From: Streptomyces rhizosphaerihabitans
GTDB lineage: Bacteria; Actinomycetota; Actinomycetes; Streptomycetales; Streptomycetaceae
DNA: 64,000 nucleotides
Reading direction: 5' to 3'
Assembly: GCF_025399795.1 (NCBI RefSeq)
Contig: NZ_JAODTZ010000024.1
Coordinates: 62,001-126,000 of the forward strand
Part shown: in pieces, positions 53,919 to 63,110 of the stretch
Numbering within the stretch: the stretch's first letter is position 1
How the letters are laid out: every line of letters starts with the position of its first letter
Program-made: the position numbers and the translations under genes
Notes under the pieces: model-generated
What the model saw: only the letters and a program-made list of their open reading frames with translations
Database searches by the model: none
Told to the model about the DNA's origin: nothing

Positions 53919-54500
53919 TCAGATCCCGTGGACCCCCTCCCGCCGTTCGAGCTGCTCGACCAGCTCGGCCGCCATCGACTTGATGGTCTCCAGACCCGCC
54001 CTTCCCCACGGGCGCGGCTCGACGTCCACGACGCAGATCGTGCCGAGGGCGATGCCGCTGCGGTCGATCAGCGGGGCACCGAGGTAGGAGCGGACGCCGA
54101 ACTCGTCGACGACCGGATTCCCGGCGAAGCGCGGGTAGTCGCAGACGTCCTCCAGGACGAGCGCCTTGCGGCGCACCACCACGTGAGGGCAGAAGCCGTG
54201 GTCCCGGGCCATGTAGCGGTCCAGTTCGAGCCCGCTCCCGTCCGCGACGAGGTCGGTGCCCCTGCCGCTGTCGTCCGGGGTATGCAGGCCGGCGAAGAAC
54301 TGCTTCTCCTCGTCGATGAAGTTGACCATCGAGTAGGGCGCCGCGGCGACCTGCGCGAGGCGGTCCGCGAAGGCGTCGAAGGCCGGCTCGGAACGCTCCC
54401 CAAGACCCAGCCGGCGCAGCCGTCGCACCCGGGCCGGAGCGTCCGTGTCCTCCGGTGTGAGCAGCAGACGACCGGCCGGCCGCGGTGGGTCGTAGGTCAT
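53919..54500 (-). CDS. GAF domain protein of the conservon operon
   Basis: A 193-aa single GAF domain protein: PAFDAFADRLAQVAAAPYSMVNFIDEEKQFF, quoted by its ends PAFDAFADRL and NFIDEEKQFF, then GFCPHVVVRRKALVLEDV and SYLGAPLIDRSGIALGTIC. No kinase or output domain. It overlaps cvnD by four bases and is therefore the fifth gene of the conservon. It may provide a small-molecule or redox input; comparable GAF genes follow some Streptomyces conservons. Confidence 0.82.
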   Translation of the reverse strand: MTYDPPRPAGRLLLTPEDTDAPARVRRLRRLGLGERSEPAFDAFADRLAQVAAAPYSMVNFIDEEKQFFAGLHTPDDSGRGTDLVADGSGLELDRYMARDHGFCPHVVVRRKALVLEDVCDYPRFAGNPVVDEFGVRSYLGAPLIDRSGIALGTICVVDVEPRPWGRAGLETIKSMAAELVEQLERREGVHGI

Positions 54501-55096
54501 GTACGGGCTCCGTGACTCGGGGAATGTGCCGGTGCGTGGGCGAGAAGGTGACGGACCAGGGACAGCAGGGTCTGTACCCCCGAGCTGGAGATCCGGGCGT
54601 CGCAGCACACGACGGGGATCTCGGGGTCGAGGTCGATGGCCGCGCGCACCTCGGCCGGGTCGTAGCGGTACGAGCCGTCGAACTCGTTGACCGCGACGAT
54701 GAACGCGAGACCCCGCTGCTCGAAGAAGTCGACGGCCGCGAAGCAGTCCTCCAGGCGTCGCGTGTCCGCGAGGATCACCGCGCCGAGCGCGCCCTCGGAG
54801 AGCTCGTCCCACATGAACCAGAACCGCTCCTGCCCGGGCGTGCCGAACAGATAGAGCACATGTTCCGGATCCAGGGTTATGCGGCCGAAGTCCATCGCGA
54901 CGGTCGTCTCGACCTTGTTCTCGATGCCGTCGAGCCTGTCGGTCGAGGCGCTGACCGTGGTCAGCAGTTCCTCCGTACTGAGCGGCGCGATCTCGCTCAC
55001 CGCGCCGACGAACGTTGTCTTGCCGACCCCGAACCCTCCCGCCACCAAGATCTTCAGTGCGGTGGGGAAGGGGTCAGAGCTGTCGTCGTAATCCAT
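54497..55096 (-). CDS. cvnD: Conservon GTP-binding protein
   Basis: A 199-aa Ras-like/MglA-related GTPase of the CvnD family. The P loop is GGFGVGKTT (residues 20-28), switch II contains LYLFGTPGQERFWFMW, and the base-specifying motif is VAVNEFD (N-x-x-D type variant). CvnD proteins work with the roadblock and kinase-like proteins of the same operon in a G-protein-coupled membrane signalling complex. It overlaps cvnC by 23 bases. Confidence 0.92.
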   Translation of the reverse strand: MDYDDSSDPFPTALKILVAGGFGVGKTTFVGAVSEIAPLSTEELLTTVSASTDRLDGIENKVETTVAMDFGRITLDPEHVLYLFGTPGQERFWFMWDELSEGALGAVILADTRRLEDCFAAVDFFEQRGLAFIVAVNEFDGSYRYDPAEVRAAIDLDPEIPVVCCDARISSSGVQTLLSLVRHLLAHAPAHSPSHGART

Positions 55097-55451
55097 CGAG
55101 CACTGCCTCCAGAAGAGACCGGTCAGTGGGGTTGTGGTGGAACTCCGGGGGCTTCGTGGTGAGCGCCCCGCAGTCGACGAGGTCGGACAGCAGCACCTTG
55201 GTGACTGCCGCCGGCAGCTTCAGATGGGCGGCGACCTCCGCGACCGAGACGGGGGCCCGGCAGCGTTCGAGGGCCAGGCCGTGCTCGGGGCCGAGGTAGC
55301 CGAGGGGTGTGGCTCCGGTGGCCATGACCTGGGAGAGGAGGTCGAGCGCGGTCGTCGGCCGGGTCCGGCCGTTGCTGACGGTGTACGGGCGCACCAGGCG
55401 TCCCGCCGCGTCGTCGAGCCAGGGCCCGTCGCCGGCCGCGGCCACGCTCAA
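55074..55451 (-). CDS. cvnC: Conservon DUF742 protein
   Basis: A 125-aa DUF742 protein with the winged-helix-like core LERCRAPVSVAEVAAHLKLP and VTKVLLSDLVDCGAL, ending TDRSLLEAVLDGLRRQL. The N-terminal RLVRPYTVSNGRTRPT is the family hallmark. It is co-translated with cvnB (four-base overlap) and cvnD. Acts as the adaptor protein of the conservon complex. Confidence 0.92.
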   Translation of the reverse strand: MSVAAAGDGPWLDDAAGRLVRPYTVSNGRTRPTTALDLLSQVMATGATPLGYLGPEHGLALERCRAPVSVAEVAAHLKLPAAVTKVLLSDLVDCGALTTKPPEFHHNPTDRSLLEAVLDGLRRQL

Positions 55452-55882
55452 GACGTCATCGCCGAGGGTTCGACGGCGTGCTGCCGGGGCGCGGTGACCA
55501 GATAGGGCCGGACGCTCTTGACCAGCATCGCCATCTCGTAGCCGAGCACGGCCGCGTCGGCCTCGCGGCCGGCGAGCACGGCGAGACAGGTGCCGGAGCC
55601 GGCCGTGGAGACGAACAGCAGGGTCGCATCGAGTTCGACCACGACCTGACGCACCTCGCCGCCGTCCCCGAAACGCACGCCCGCGCTGCGCCCGAGGGAG
55701 TAGAGGCCACAGGCCAGCGCCGCCATGTGGTCGGCGCTGTCCGGGTCGAGGCCGTGGACGGACTTCACCAGCCCGTCACAGGAGAGCAGCACCGCGCTCG
55801 TGGTGTGCGGTACGCGCTGGACGAGGCCGCTCATGAGCCAGTCGAGGTCGGATACGTGGCCGGTCGGCGCATCGCTCGCCAT
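55448..55882 (-). CDS. cvnB: Conservon roadblock/LC7 protein
   Basis: A 144-aa roadblock/LC7-domain protein: DLDWLMSGLVQRVPHTTSAVLLSCDGL, given by its ends DLDWLMSGLV and AVLLSCDGL, then FVSTAGSGTCLAVLAGREAD. It probably stimulates GTP hydrolysis by CvnD. ATG at 55882 (MASDAPTGH) is preferred because AAGGAG lies ten bases upstream and homologues start here. An ATG at 55960 overlaps the cvnA stop (ATGA) and would add a 26-residue Thr-Pro repeat tail. Confidence 0.9.
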   Translation of the reverse strand: MASDAPTGHVSDLDWLMSGLVQRVPHTTSAVLLSCDGLVKSVHGLDPDSADHMAALACGLYSLGRSAGVRFGDGGEVRQVVVELDATLLFVSTAGSGTCLAVLAGREADAAVLGYEMAMLVKSVRPYLVTAPRQHAVEPSAMTS

Positions 55883-55956
55883 GGGGGATCGACTCCTTGA
55901 GGTACGAAGGTCCGCGGGAGCGGTGGGGGTGGGTGTGGGTGTGCGGGTGGGGGTGG

Positions 55957-58017
55957 TCATCCGGCCGGTGTGCTCCCGTCGTGCCGGGGGGTGCGGTCGT
56001 GTCCGGACGCGGTGTCGCGGGCCTCGTGCGGCGCCTGTACGTGCGTCGTGCGTGCCTCTCGCGGGCGGGCCGTCGGCGTACCGTCCTTCAGGGCTGCGTC
56101 CAGGGGGTCGCCGCCGTCGGCAGAGGTGCGCAGGGACAGCTCCCCATGCGCCTGGACCACACCGTCCCCGCGTGGCGCCTCCGGGTGCGCCCGGTCCGGG
56201 AACGACGCCGGGGCGGCCGGCTCGGCCGTCGGCGACACCCCCCGGGACGGCTCCGGCAGCTCCCGGCCCGCCCGATCCGCGTCGGCGGCCTCCGCGCGCC
56301 CGACCCCGCGCTGGAACGCCGCCATGAGACCCGGGTCGTGCCCGACGAGATACTCCGTGTTCGGGCGGGGAGCGGGTCCTTCGCGCAGTTGGGGAACGAG
56401 GTGCTCCTGAGCGCGCCGCTTGGGCAGGTGGGGCCTGTCCATGGTGCCGCGCACGACGTCGGCGCGTGGTGTGGGCGGCAGGGCCGCGTTCTCGGCGGCG
56501 GCGAACCGGTCCTCGGGGCGGATGCCGGGAACGGCCTCCGCCGGATTGGGCCGCTCCGTACGGGCGCCGCGCACAGGGAGCGGCGAGGAACCGCCACGAC
56601 CCGCGACCGGCGCGCCCGGCGCGACACGCGGAAGTGTCTGCTCCCCCCGCGGCGACTGCCGAGGAACCGGGGCCACCGAGCGGCCCCCGGGAAGGGCCGG
56701 AACCTGGACCGGCGCCGACCGCGCGGGCCCGGGCCCGATGGCCGGCCGGTGTCCCCCGTTCGTGTGCTGCGGCGGCGCCTGCGTCAGGCCCCCGTCCTCG
56801 ATGGTGCCCGGCCTTGAACCCAACAGCCCCTGCGGGACCACGAGTACGGCCTGGACACCGCCGTAGATGTTGTTCTGGAGCCGTACGTGGATGCCGTGCC
56901 GGCGGGCGAGCTGCGAGACCACGAACAGACCGATGCGCCCGTCCTGGAGCAGGCCGGCGACATTGACCTGGTCGGGATCGGCGAGCAGGGCGTTCATCTT
57001 GTCCTGTTCGGCCGCCTGCATGCCGAGCCCGCGGTCCTCCACCTCGATGGCCAGTCCCGAGGTGACGAGGTCGACCCGCAGCAGAACCTGGGTGTGCGGG
57101 GCGGAGAACACCGTGGCGTTCTCCACGAGTTCGGCGAGCAGGTGGATGACGTCGGCGACCGCGTGGCCGCGCAGGGTGCCGTCGATCGGGGGCACCAGCT
57201 TGACCCGCGAGTACTGCTCGACCTCGGCGATCGCGGAGCGCAGCACTTCGGTCACGGAGACGGGGTTGCTCCACTGACGGCGCGAGACGGCGCCGCCGAG
57301 CACGGCCAGGTTCTCGGCGTGGCGTCTGATGCGGGTGGCCAGGTGGTCGACGTGGAAGAGCCCCTTGAGGAGGTCCGGGTCCTCGATCTCGTTCTCCAGC
57401 TCGTCGAGGATGGAGATCTCGCGGTGCACGAGGGACTGCAGGCGTCGGGCCAGATTGACGAAGACCTCGACCTTCTGCTCGCTGCCCGCGTGGCTGGAGA
57501 GCTGCGAGGCCTGCACGACGGCCGTGACGGCGCCGTCGTGGGCACGGGAGATGTCGGCGGCGAGCAGTTCGAAGTCGTCGGCGTCCACGGGAAGACGGCG
57601 GCGCGTCTTGCGCGCGGGCGGGTCCTCACCGCGGCGCAGCCCCTCGACGACGGCCCGCAGATCGGTCTCGGTGCGGGCGCTGGTGCGGCGCAGGGCTCCG
57701 ATGCGTTCCCGTACGGACGTGGCGGCGCGGTCGGCGGCCACGGCGGCGATCAGGATGCCGGCCAGGGCCACGCCCACCGCCCCGGCGAGGACGGCCCACA
57801 GGATCGGGCCGGGCCGGGCGCCGGTGGAGCGGACGGTGAACAGTACGGCGGCGCACGCGCTGAGGGCCACCGCGGTCGGCGGCAGGACCGCGAGGCGCAG
57901 CAGCTGGGGCCGCAGGTGCGTCTCGGGCGGCGGAGGGGTGGCACGGGCGACCGGTCGTCCGTGCCGCCCGCCCTCACGGCGGTCTGCGCGTGCGGCCGGT
58001 GCGCGAAGGTGAGACAT
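55957..58017 (-). CDS. cvnA: Conservon sensor-kinase-like protein
   Basis: A 686-aa membrane protein with two transmembrane segments (about residues 43-62 and 71-95), a short cytoplasmic linker, a DHp-like helical region (VFVNLARRLQSLVHREISIL) and a HATPase domain (LLAELVENATVFSAPHTQV, EDRGLGM, GRIGLFVVSQLARRHGIHV). The C-terminal 250 residues are Pro/Arg-rich and disordered. The His of the DHp is not followed by a Glu as in classical kinases, so autophosphorylation is uncertain, as for other CvnA proteins. ATG at 58017 has GAGGA five bases upstream; the longer frame to 58263 has none. Confidence 0.9.
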   Translation of the reverse strand: MSHLRAPAARADRREGGRHGRPVARATPPPPETHLRPQLLRLAVLPPTAVALSACAAVLFTVRSTGARPGPILWAVLAGAVGVALAGILIAAVAADRAATSVRERIGALRRTSARTETDLRAVVEGLRRGEDPPARKTRRRLPVDADDFELLAADISRAHDGAVTAVVQASQLSSHAGSEQKVEVFVNLARRLQSLVHREISILDELENEIEDPDLLKGLFHVDHLATRIRRHAENLAVLGGAVSRRQWSNPVSVTEVLRSAIAEVEQYSRVKLVPPIDGTLRGHAVADVIHLLAELVENATVFSAPHTQVLLRVDLVTSGLAIEVEDRGLGMQAAEQDKMNALLADPDQVNVAGLLQDGRIGLFVVSQLARRHGIHVRLQNNIYGGVQAVLVVPQGLLGSRPGTIEDGGLTQAPPQHTNGGHRPAIGPGPARSAPVQVPALPGGRSVAPVPRQSPRGEQTLPRVAPGAPVAGRGGSSPLPVRGARTERPNPAEAVPGIRPEDRFAAAENAALPPTPRADVVRGTMDRPHLPKRRAQEHLVPQLREGPAPRPNTEYLVGHDPGLMAAFQRGVGRAEAADADRAGRELPEPSRGVSPTAEPAAPASFPDRAHPEAPRGDGVVQAHGELSLRTSADGGDPLDAALKDGTPTARPREARTTHVQAPHEARDTASGHDRTPRHDGSTPAG

Positions 58018-58313
58018 CGGCGTCCTCGTACTGGATGCGTCGGGGGCACGGAGCTCCCGCGGGTCTGCGCGACTCGGGCGTGTGCCATCGCGGTGCTGGT
58101 CGAGAGAGCCGAAAAAATCGGCCCTGCGTCGCCCGTCGGCAACTGACAGTAGTCGCCAACGCATCATGTGCGGTGGGCTGTTGACAAACTCCCCCAGGTA
58201 GCGTCCCGCTCTGGTATGAGGCGTCGTACGACTGACCGATAACCCCGTCGGACACACGTTCACATCGAACCCTGGACCCGATCAGAGCTGGTCAGAAGCG
58301 GTCACAAGCAAAC
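58018..58313. promoter_or_regulatory. Upstream region of the conservon operon
   Basis: The promoter of cvnA must lie in this 296-bp stretch. It is richer in A/T than its surroundings near 58105-58115 (GAAAAAAT) and 58160-58185. No consensus boxes are clear enough to name, and no gene is supported. Confidence 0.4.
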
Positions 58314-58352
58314 GGCGAGGGCCGAGGAGCGTTTCGCCCCTCGGCCCTCGCC
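58314..58352 (-). terminator. Rho-independent terminator of the MBL-fold gene
   Basis: A perfect 14-bp stem: GGCGAGGGCCGAGG (58314-58327), an 11-base loop, CCTCGGCCCTCGCC (58339-58352). On the minus strand it is followed by GTTTGCTTGTGA. It begins 13 bases after the stop of the MBL-fold gene. Confidence 0.8.
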
Positions 58353-58365
58353 ATGGATCGGTCGA

Positions 58366-59583
58366 TCAGCCCGCGGACACCACTTCGGGCTCTCCGGTGC
58401 CCTCCGTGGAGCCGTCGGCGATGTCACCCGGCGTATCGGCGGCGGCCTCCTCGACGACCGGCCAGCCCTCCTTCGGCGCACGGGCCACACCGCGCCACCA
58501 CGGCTCGGAGGGAACGGTCTCGGCCGCGGGCTCGAAGGGCTCGCCGGGACGGGGCAGCGCGACGCGCGCTCCGGCCGCACGGGCGGCGGCCAGCGTGCCC
58601 TCGCCCGGGTCGGACCAGGCGTGGGTGGAGAGATTGAACGTCGCCCAGTGGATCGGCAGCATCACTCCGGAGGGCTGCCCGCCCTGGAGGTCGAGATGGG
58701 AGCGCATCCCCTCCTGGGGCGTCATGTGGATGTCGGGCCAGAAGTCGCTGTACGCGCCGATCTGGATCATCGTGGCGTCGAACGGGCCGTGGGCGGCGCC
58801 GATGTCCTTGAAGCCCTGGAAATAGCCGGTGTCGCCGCTGTGGTAGATCCGGTGCGCATCGCCCTCCGCGACCCAGGAGGCCCAGAGGGTGTGCTGCGTG
58901 TTGCGCAGGCCGCGACCGCAGAAATGGCGTGCCGGCGTCGCCGTCAGGGTGATTCCGCCGACCTTCGTCGACTCGTGCCAGTCCAGCTCGCGGATCCGGT
59001 CCGCCGAGATGCCCCAGTGCTCCAGATGGGCTCCGACGCCGAGCGGCACGGCGAACACCGTGTCCGTGCCGGCCAGCGCCTTGATCGTGGGCATGTCGAG
59101 GTGGTCGTAGTGGTCGTGCGAGATCACCACGACGTCGACCGGGCCGAGCGCGGCCAGCGGCAGGGGCACCGGGTGCAGCCGCTTGGGACCGGCGAAGGCG
59201 AACGGAGAACAGCGATCACCCCAGACCGGGTCGAACAGCACGCGGTGGCCGTCGATCTCGGCGAGGACGCTGGAATGCCCCATCCAGGTGAGCCGCAGCC
59301 CGGTCGCGGCGGGCCTGGCCAGGTCGGCGAGTGTCGTCGCGTGCACCGGCACCGTCCCGGCCGGGGAGCGGTGGGCGCGCTCCTCGCTGCGGAAGTAGAC
59401 CTTCGCGAACTCCAGCATCGAGCCGTCGGGGCGGGTGCGGGCGTTCTCCGGGTTCTGGAAGACACCGTCCGCGAAGTTCGGCGAATTGCGGATGCGCCGC
59501 ATGCGCGCACCACCCGGATCCGCGCCGAAGGCGGCGGGCCGCAGCGCGCGGAGCCCGGAGCTCAAGGTACGGAAACCGGTCAC
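58366..59583 (-). CDS. MBL-fold metallohydrolase (UlaG/NAPE-PLD-like)
   Basis: A 405-aa metallo-beta-lactamase-fold hydrolase. The zinc motif is SHDHYDHLDMPT (about residues 155-166), with later ligands in PARHFCGRGL, YHSGDTGYF and LPIHWATFNL. TWMGHSSVLAEIDGHRVLFDP near residue 100 is the first strand pair of the fold. The family includes N-acyl-phosphatidylethanolamine phospholipase D-like and lactonase-like enzymes; the substrate cannot be told from sequence. Monocistronic with a strong terminator. Confidence 0.88.
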   Translation of the reverse strand: MTGFRTLSSGLRALRPAAFGADPGGARMRRIRNSPNFADGVFQNPENARTRPDGSMLEFAKVYFRSEERAHRSPAGTVPVHATTLADLARPAATGLRLTWMGHSSVLAEIDGHRVLFDPVWGDRCSPFAFAGPKRLHPVPLPLAALGPVDVVVISHDHYDHLDMPTIKALAGTDTVFAVPLGVGAHLEHWGISADRIRELDWHESTKVGGITLTATPARHFCGRGLRNTQHTLWASWVAEGDAHRIYHSGDTGYFQGFKDIGAAHGPFDATMIQIGAYSDFWPDIHMTPQEGMRSHLDLQGGQPSGVMLPIHWATFNLSTHAWSDPGEGTLAAARAAGARVALPRPGEPFEPAAETVPSEPWWRGVARAPKEGWPVVEEAAADTPGDIADGSTEGTGEPEVVSAG

Positions 59584-59867
59584 GGATACCTCCAGATGGA
59601 GTCGGTCAGGCTTTCATTATGGTCGTCGCCTCTGACAGCGCCGGGTCGTCCCGGTCACAAAGCGATGTCCGTGGCCCTGGGTCTGTATGTGCTCAACCCC
59701 GGCGCGCCCGCGCTTCTTCCGCATGGGGGAAACGTTCTGCGCGCCACCGCGCCCCCGGGTGGCCGCCGGTGACCCGTCACGGTGCGAGCACATCCGGGTA
59801 CGGACCGAGTTCACCGAGCGGACCCGCGCCGCTCCACACCGTCGCACCGGGGCACGCCGACGCCGCT
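59584..59867. other. Intergenic stretch, no gene supported
   Basis: Left part of the 411-bp interval before the small upstream ORF. Its short open frames have no family resemblance. The MBL-gene promoter should lie near 59590-59640. Confidence 0.35.
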
Positions 59868-59934
59868 ACTGACGATCGATTCAGTGCGTCGACATGACCC
59901 GACTCCCACTCCGATACTGACTCATGATTCAGTA
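59868..59934. promoter_or_regulatory. Two copies of an ACTGA-N8-TCAGT operator
   Basis: ACTGA-CGATCGAT-TCAGT (59868-59885) and TACTGACTCATGATTCAGTA (59915-59934; a 20-bp palindrome with two symmetrical mismatches). Same arms and the same eight-base spacer, about 48 bp between centres. They lie 61-127 bases before the uORF and TPP-enzyme genes; a TetR-type repressor is a reasonable guess. Confidence 0.6.
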
Positions 59935-59994
59935 GACCGGTAACCGTCCCGGTGGCCCGAGAGCCACACCGGCCCGTCCACCCCTGGAGACACC

Positions 59995-60075
59995 GTGTCC
60001 GACCTCCCCGCCGCGCCGGCGAAGACCGAGGGCGCCCCGGACATCGTGCGGCGCGTCATCGCGCGGAGCCTGTGA
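59995..60075 (+). CDS. 26-aa upstream ORF coupled to the TPP enzyme
   Basis: GTG at 59995 has GGAG five bases upstream. It encodes MSDLPAAPAKTEGAPDIVRR then VIARSL, and its TGA (60073-60075) overlaps the next ATG by one base (TGATG). A strong ribosome site followed by tight coupling suggests it is translated. It has no recognisable family and could be a leader peptide or the remnant of a lost gene. Confidence 0.45.
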   Translation: MSDLPAAPAKTEGAPDIVRRVIARSL

Positions 60076-61694
60076 TGGACGAGACGCTCACCGGCGGCGA
60101 GGCACTCGTCCGCGCCCTGTGCGGCCACGCCGTGACCCGGGTCTTCGGCATCCCGGGAACGCACAACCTGGAGATCTACCGCCACCTGTCCTCGTACGGC
60201 ATCCGGCACGTCCTGACGCGCCACGAACAGGGCGCCGGATACGCCGCCGACGGCTACGCGCGCGTGACCCAGAGCCCGGGTGTCGTGATCACGACGACCG
60301 GTCCCGCCCTGCTGAACGCGGCGGCGGCCGTCGGCCAGGCGTACTCGGACAGCGTGCCGCTGCTCGTCGTCTCCCCCGGAATGCCGCTGCGCCATCCGCG
60401 GCTCGCCACCGGTCTGCTGCACGAGACGCGCAGTCAGACGGAGGCCCTGCGGGGCGTGGCCGCGTTCAGCCATCGCGTGTCCTCGGTCGCGGAGATCGAC
60501 GCGGCGGTGGCACGCGCCTTCACGCTCTTCCGCACCCGTCGGCCGCGCCCCGCGCACATCGAGATCCCCCTCGATCTACTGGAGGCCGCCGAGGAGACCG
60601 GTCCGGTCCGCCTCACCCCTCCCGCCGTTCCCCTCGCCCCCGTAGCGGCGGCCGTGGAGCGGGCCGCCGAAGCCCTGCGCGGGGCACGCCGTCCGGCGCT
60701 CGTGCTCGGCGGCGGAGCGCGCGGCGCGGCCGTTCCGGGCGTCGCCCTCGCCGAGACGCTGGGCGCTCCCGTCCTCACGACGGCCAACGGCAAGGGGATC
60801 GTTCCCGAGACCCATCCGCTGTCCCTCGGCGTGTCCCTCCACAGCCCCTCGGTCCAGAAGTGGCTCACGGAACGCGACGCGGTGCTCGCCGTCGGTACCG
60901 AACTCGCCGAGTCCGACCTGTGGTCGGCGCCGCCCGCCCTGAACGGCACGCTGATCCGCGTGGACCTGGACCCGGACCAGATGTACGCGGGGCTCCCGGC
61001 GGACATCGCCGTCGTCGGCGACGCGCGGCTCGCCCTGACGGCCCTGCTCACCGCCGTCGAGTCGCCCGGCGGTGCAAGCCGCCGCGCGCGCGTGCCGGAC
61101 GAGGACCCCGTCCGGCGGGCCGCAGTCCTGCGGGCCGCCCGCAACGCCGAGACCGCCGGACGGGACGCCCGCTGGATCCCGTACCTGCGGGCCGTCCGTT
61201 CCGTCCTCGCCGACGACGCCGTGATCACCTCGGACAGCGCCCAGTGCTGCTACTACGGAGCGCTCCCCCATCTCCCGCTCGGCCCCGGGGGCCGCTATCT
61301 TCACCCGACCGGCTTCGGAACGCTCGGCTACGCGCTGCCCGCGGCGATCGGTGCCAAGGCGGCGTGCCCCGAGCGTCAGGTGGTGGCGCTCAGTGGGGAC
61401 GGCGGCCTCCAGTTCACGGTGCAGGAACTGGCGACCGCGGCACAGCTCGGCCTCCCGCTGCCCGTCGTGGTATTCGACAACGGCGGCTACGGGGAGATCC
61501 GCGACGAGATGGCCGCCCGGGGCGACACCCCCACGGCCGTCGACCTCGCGCCGGTCGACCTGCCCGCCCTGGCCCGCGCCTACGGGGGACAGGGCACGCA
61601 CGCGTACAGCCCGGACGAGCTGACCGCCGCGCTCACCGAGGCGCTGCGCACCCCCGGCCCCACCCTGATCGCCATCCCCGAGGAGACCCCATGA
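60075..61694 (+). CDS. ThDP-dependent decarboxylase/synthase family enzyme, AruI-like
   Basis: A 539-aa thiamine-diphosphate enzyme of the acetolactate synthase-like superfamily. The catalytic Glu lies in LTRHEQGAGYAADGYAR (about residues 48-64) and the ThDP-magnesium motif GDGGLQFTVQELATAAQLG is followed by FDNGGYG. The N-terminal VFGIPGTHNLEIYRHL with RHEQGAGYAADGYAR resembles AruI (5-guanidino-2-oxopentanoate decarboxylase) more than true acetolactate synthases. It overlaps the dehydrogenase gene by four bases. A 2-oxo-acid made by the dehydrogenase could be its substrate; this is an inference. Confidence 0.82.
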   Translation: MDETLTGGEALVRALCGHAVTRVFGIPGTHNLEIYRHLSSYGIRHVLTRHEQGAGYAADGYARVTQSPGVVITTTGPALLNAAAAVGQAYSDSVPLLVVSPGMPLRHPRLATGLLHETRSQTEALRGVAAFSHRVSSVAEIDAAVARAFTLFRTRRPRPAHIEIPLDLLEAAEETGPVRLTPPAVPLAPVAAAVERAAEALRGARRPALVLGGGARGAAVPGVALAETLGAPVLTTANGKGIVPETHPLSLGVSLHSPSVQKWLTERDAVLAVGTELAESDLWSAPPALNGTLIRVDLDPDQMYAGLPADIAVVGDARLALTALLTAVESPGGASRRARVPDEDPVRRAAVLRAARNAETAGRDARWIPYLRAVRSVLADDAVITSDSAQCCYYGALPHLPLGPGGRYLHPTGFGTLGYALPAAIGAKAACPERQVVALSGDGGLQFTVQELATAAQLGLPLPVVVFDNGGYGEIRDEMAARGDTPTAVDLAPVDLPALARAYGGQGTHAYSPDELTAALTEALRTPGPTLIAIPEETP

Positions 61695-62869
61695 CCGCCC
61701 CCCTGATGACGCTCACCTGGACGGACCATGTCACCGGCCGCCCGGGATACCTCGTCGTCGACCGGCTCGTGCGCGGCGTCTCCAGCGGCGGTCTGCGGAT
61801 GCGGCCCGGCTGCACACTGGAGGAGGTCACCGGGCTCGCCCGTGGCATGACCATGAAAGAGGCCCTGCACTACAACCCCGAGGGCCGGTACATCCCGCTG
61901 GGCGGCGCCAAGGGCGGCATCGACTGCGATCCCCAGGACCCGGCGGCGTACGGTCTCCTGGTGCGCTATCTGCGCGCCATGCGCCCGTACATCGAGGCCT
62001 TCTGGACCACCGGCGAGGATCTCGGGCTCAGCCAGGACCTGGTCGACCGGGCCGCCGAGGAGGCGGGCCTCGTGTCGTCCATCCAGGCCGTGTACCCGCT
62101 GCTCGACGACGAGGCGGCGGCCCGGAAACGGCTCGCGGACGCCTTCGCGGTCGAGGTGGACGGCATCGGCCTCGACGAACTGGTCGGCGGCTGCGGAGTC
62201 GCCGAGTCGGTGCTCGCCGCCCTGGACCGGGCCGGGGTGGAGTACGCGGGAACGCGCGTCGCCGTGCAGGGCCTGGGGACCATGGGCGGGGCGACGGCGC
62301 GCTTCCTCGCGCGCGCGGGGCTCAAGATCGTGGCCGTCGCCGACGTCAAGGGAACGATCGCGAACCCGGACGGCCTCGACGTCGAGGCGCTGCTCGGGGC
62401 ACGGGACGCGTACGGGACCGTCGACCGCGCGGTGCTGCGCCACGCCGACCGTGAACTCCCCGGCGACGCCTGGCTGTCCGCCGACGTCGAGGTGCTGGTG
62501 CCCGCCGCGGTCTCCTACGCGATCGACACGGCGAACCAGGAAGGGATCAGGGCCCGTTGGATCGTCGAGGCGGCCAACATGCCCGTCCTGGCGGACGCGG
62601 AGCTGCTGCTCGCCGCGCGCGGGGTCACCGTCCTGCCGGACGTCGTGGTCAACTCCGGTACGAACGCCTGGTGGTGGTGGACCCTGTTCGGCGACATCGG
62701 CGCCGACGCGGACGAGGCGTTCGCCCACACCCGGAGCTCCATGCGCGCCCTGATCGACCGGACCCTCGCGCGCGCGGAGGCCGACGGCACGACGCCGCGG
62801 GCCGCCGCCCACGCCATCGTCACCGACCGGCTGCCGGTCATCGCGGAGCGGTACGGGTGGTACCGGTGA
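61691..62869 (+). CDS. Glu/Leu/Phe/Val-type amino-acid dehydrogenase
   Basis: A 392-aa oxidative deaminase. The catalytic lysine region is YIPLGGAKGGIDCDP (about 76-90), preceded by RGMTMKEALHYNPEG. The NAD-binding motif is VAVQGLGTMGGATARFLA (about 194-211), and VNSGTNAWWWW marks the C-terminal hinge. It converts an amino acid to its 2-oxo acid with ammonia release. Co-translated with the ThDP enzyme upstream, so both probably act in one amino-acid catabolic step; the true substrate is not clear. Confidence 0.88.
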   Translation: MTAPLMTLTWTDHVTGRPGYLVVDRLVRGVSSGGLRMRPGCTLEEVTGLARGMTMKEALHYNPEGRYIPLGGAKGGIDCDPQDPAAYGLLVRYLRAMRPYIEAFWTTGEDLGLSQDLVDRAAEEAGLVSSIQAVYPLLDDEAAARKRLADAFAVEVDGIGLDELVGGCGVAESVLAALDRAGVEYAGTRVAVQGLGTMGGATARFLARAGLKIVAVADVKGTIANPDGLDVEALLGARDAYGTVDRAVLRHADRELPGDAWLSADVEVLVPAAVSYAIDTANQEGIRARWIVEAANMPVLADAELLLAARGVTVLPDVVVNSGTNAWWWWTLFGDIGADADEAFAHTRSSMRALIDRTLARAEADGTTPRAAAHAIVTDRLPVIAERYGWYR

Positions 62870-63110
62870 GGACGCGGAGCCGCTGACCGCCCTCCGCCGC
62901 GAACTCGCCGGGCCGGTGCGAACTCGTCGGGCCGGTGGCCGGTCCGCCGCCCGGCCACCTCGGGAGTCCGTGCCTGGAGTCCGCGCCCGGGAGTCCGCGC
63001 CCGGAGCGGCGATTCCCTGGCGGGAATTGAGCCGCGGGCCGGGCCGCAGCAGAGTCGGTGTCGTCAGAGCGACCGCGCGAGAACGCGCACCGACCCGCAC
63101 GAGGAGCACC

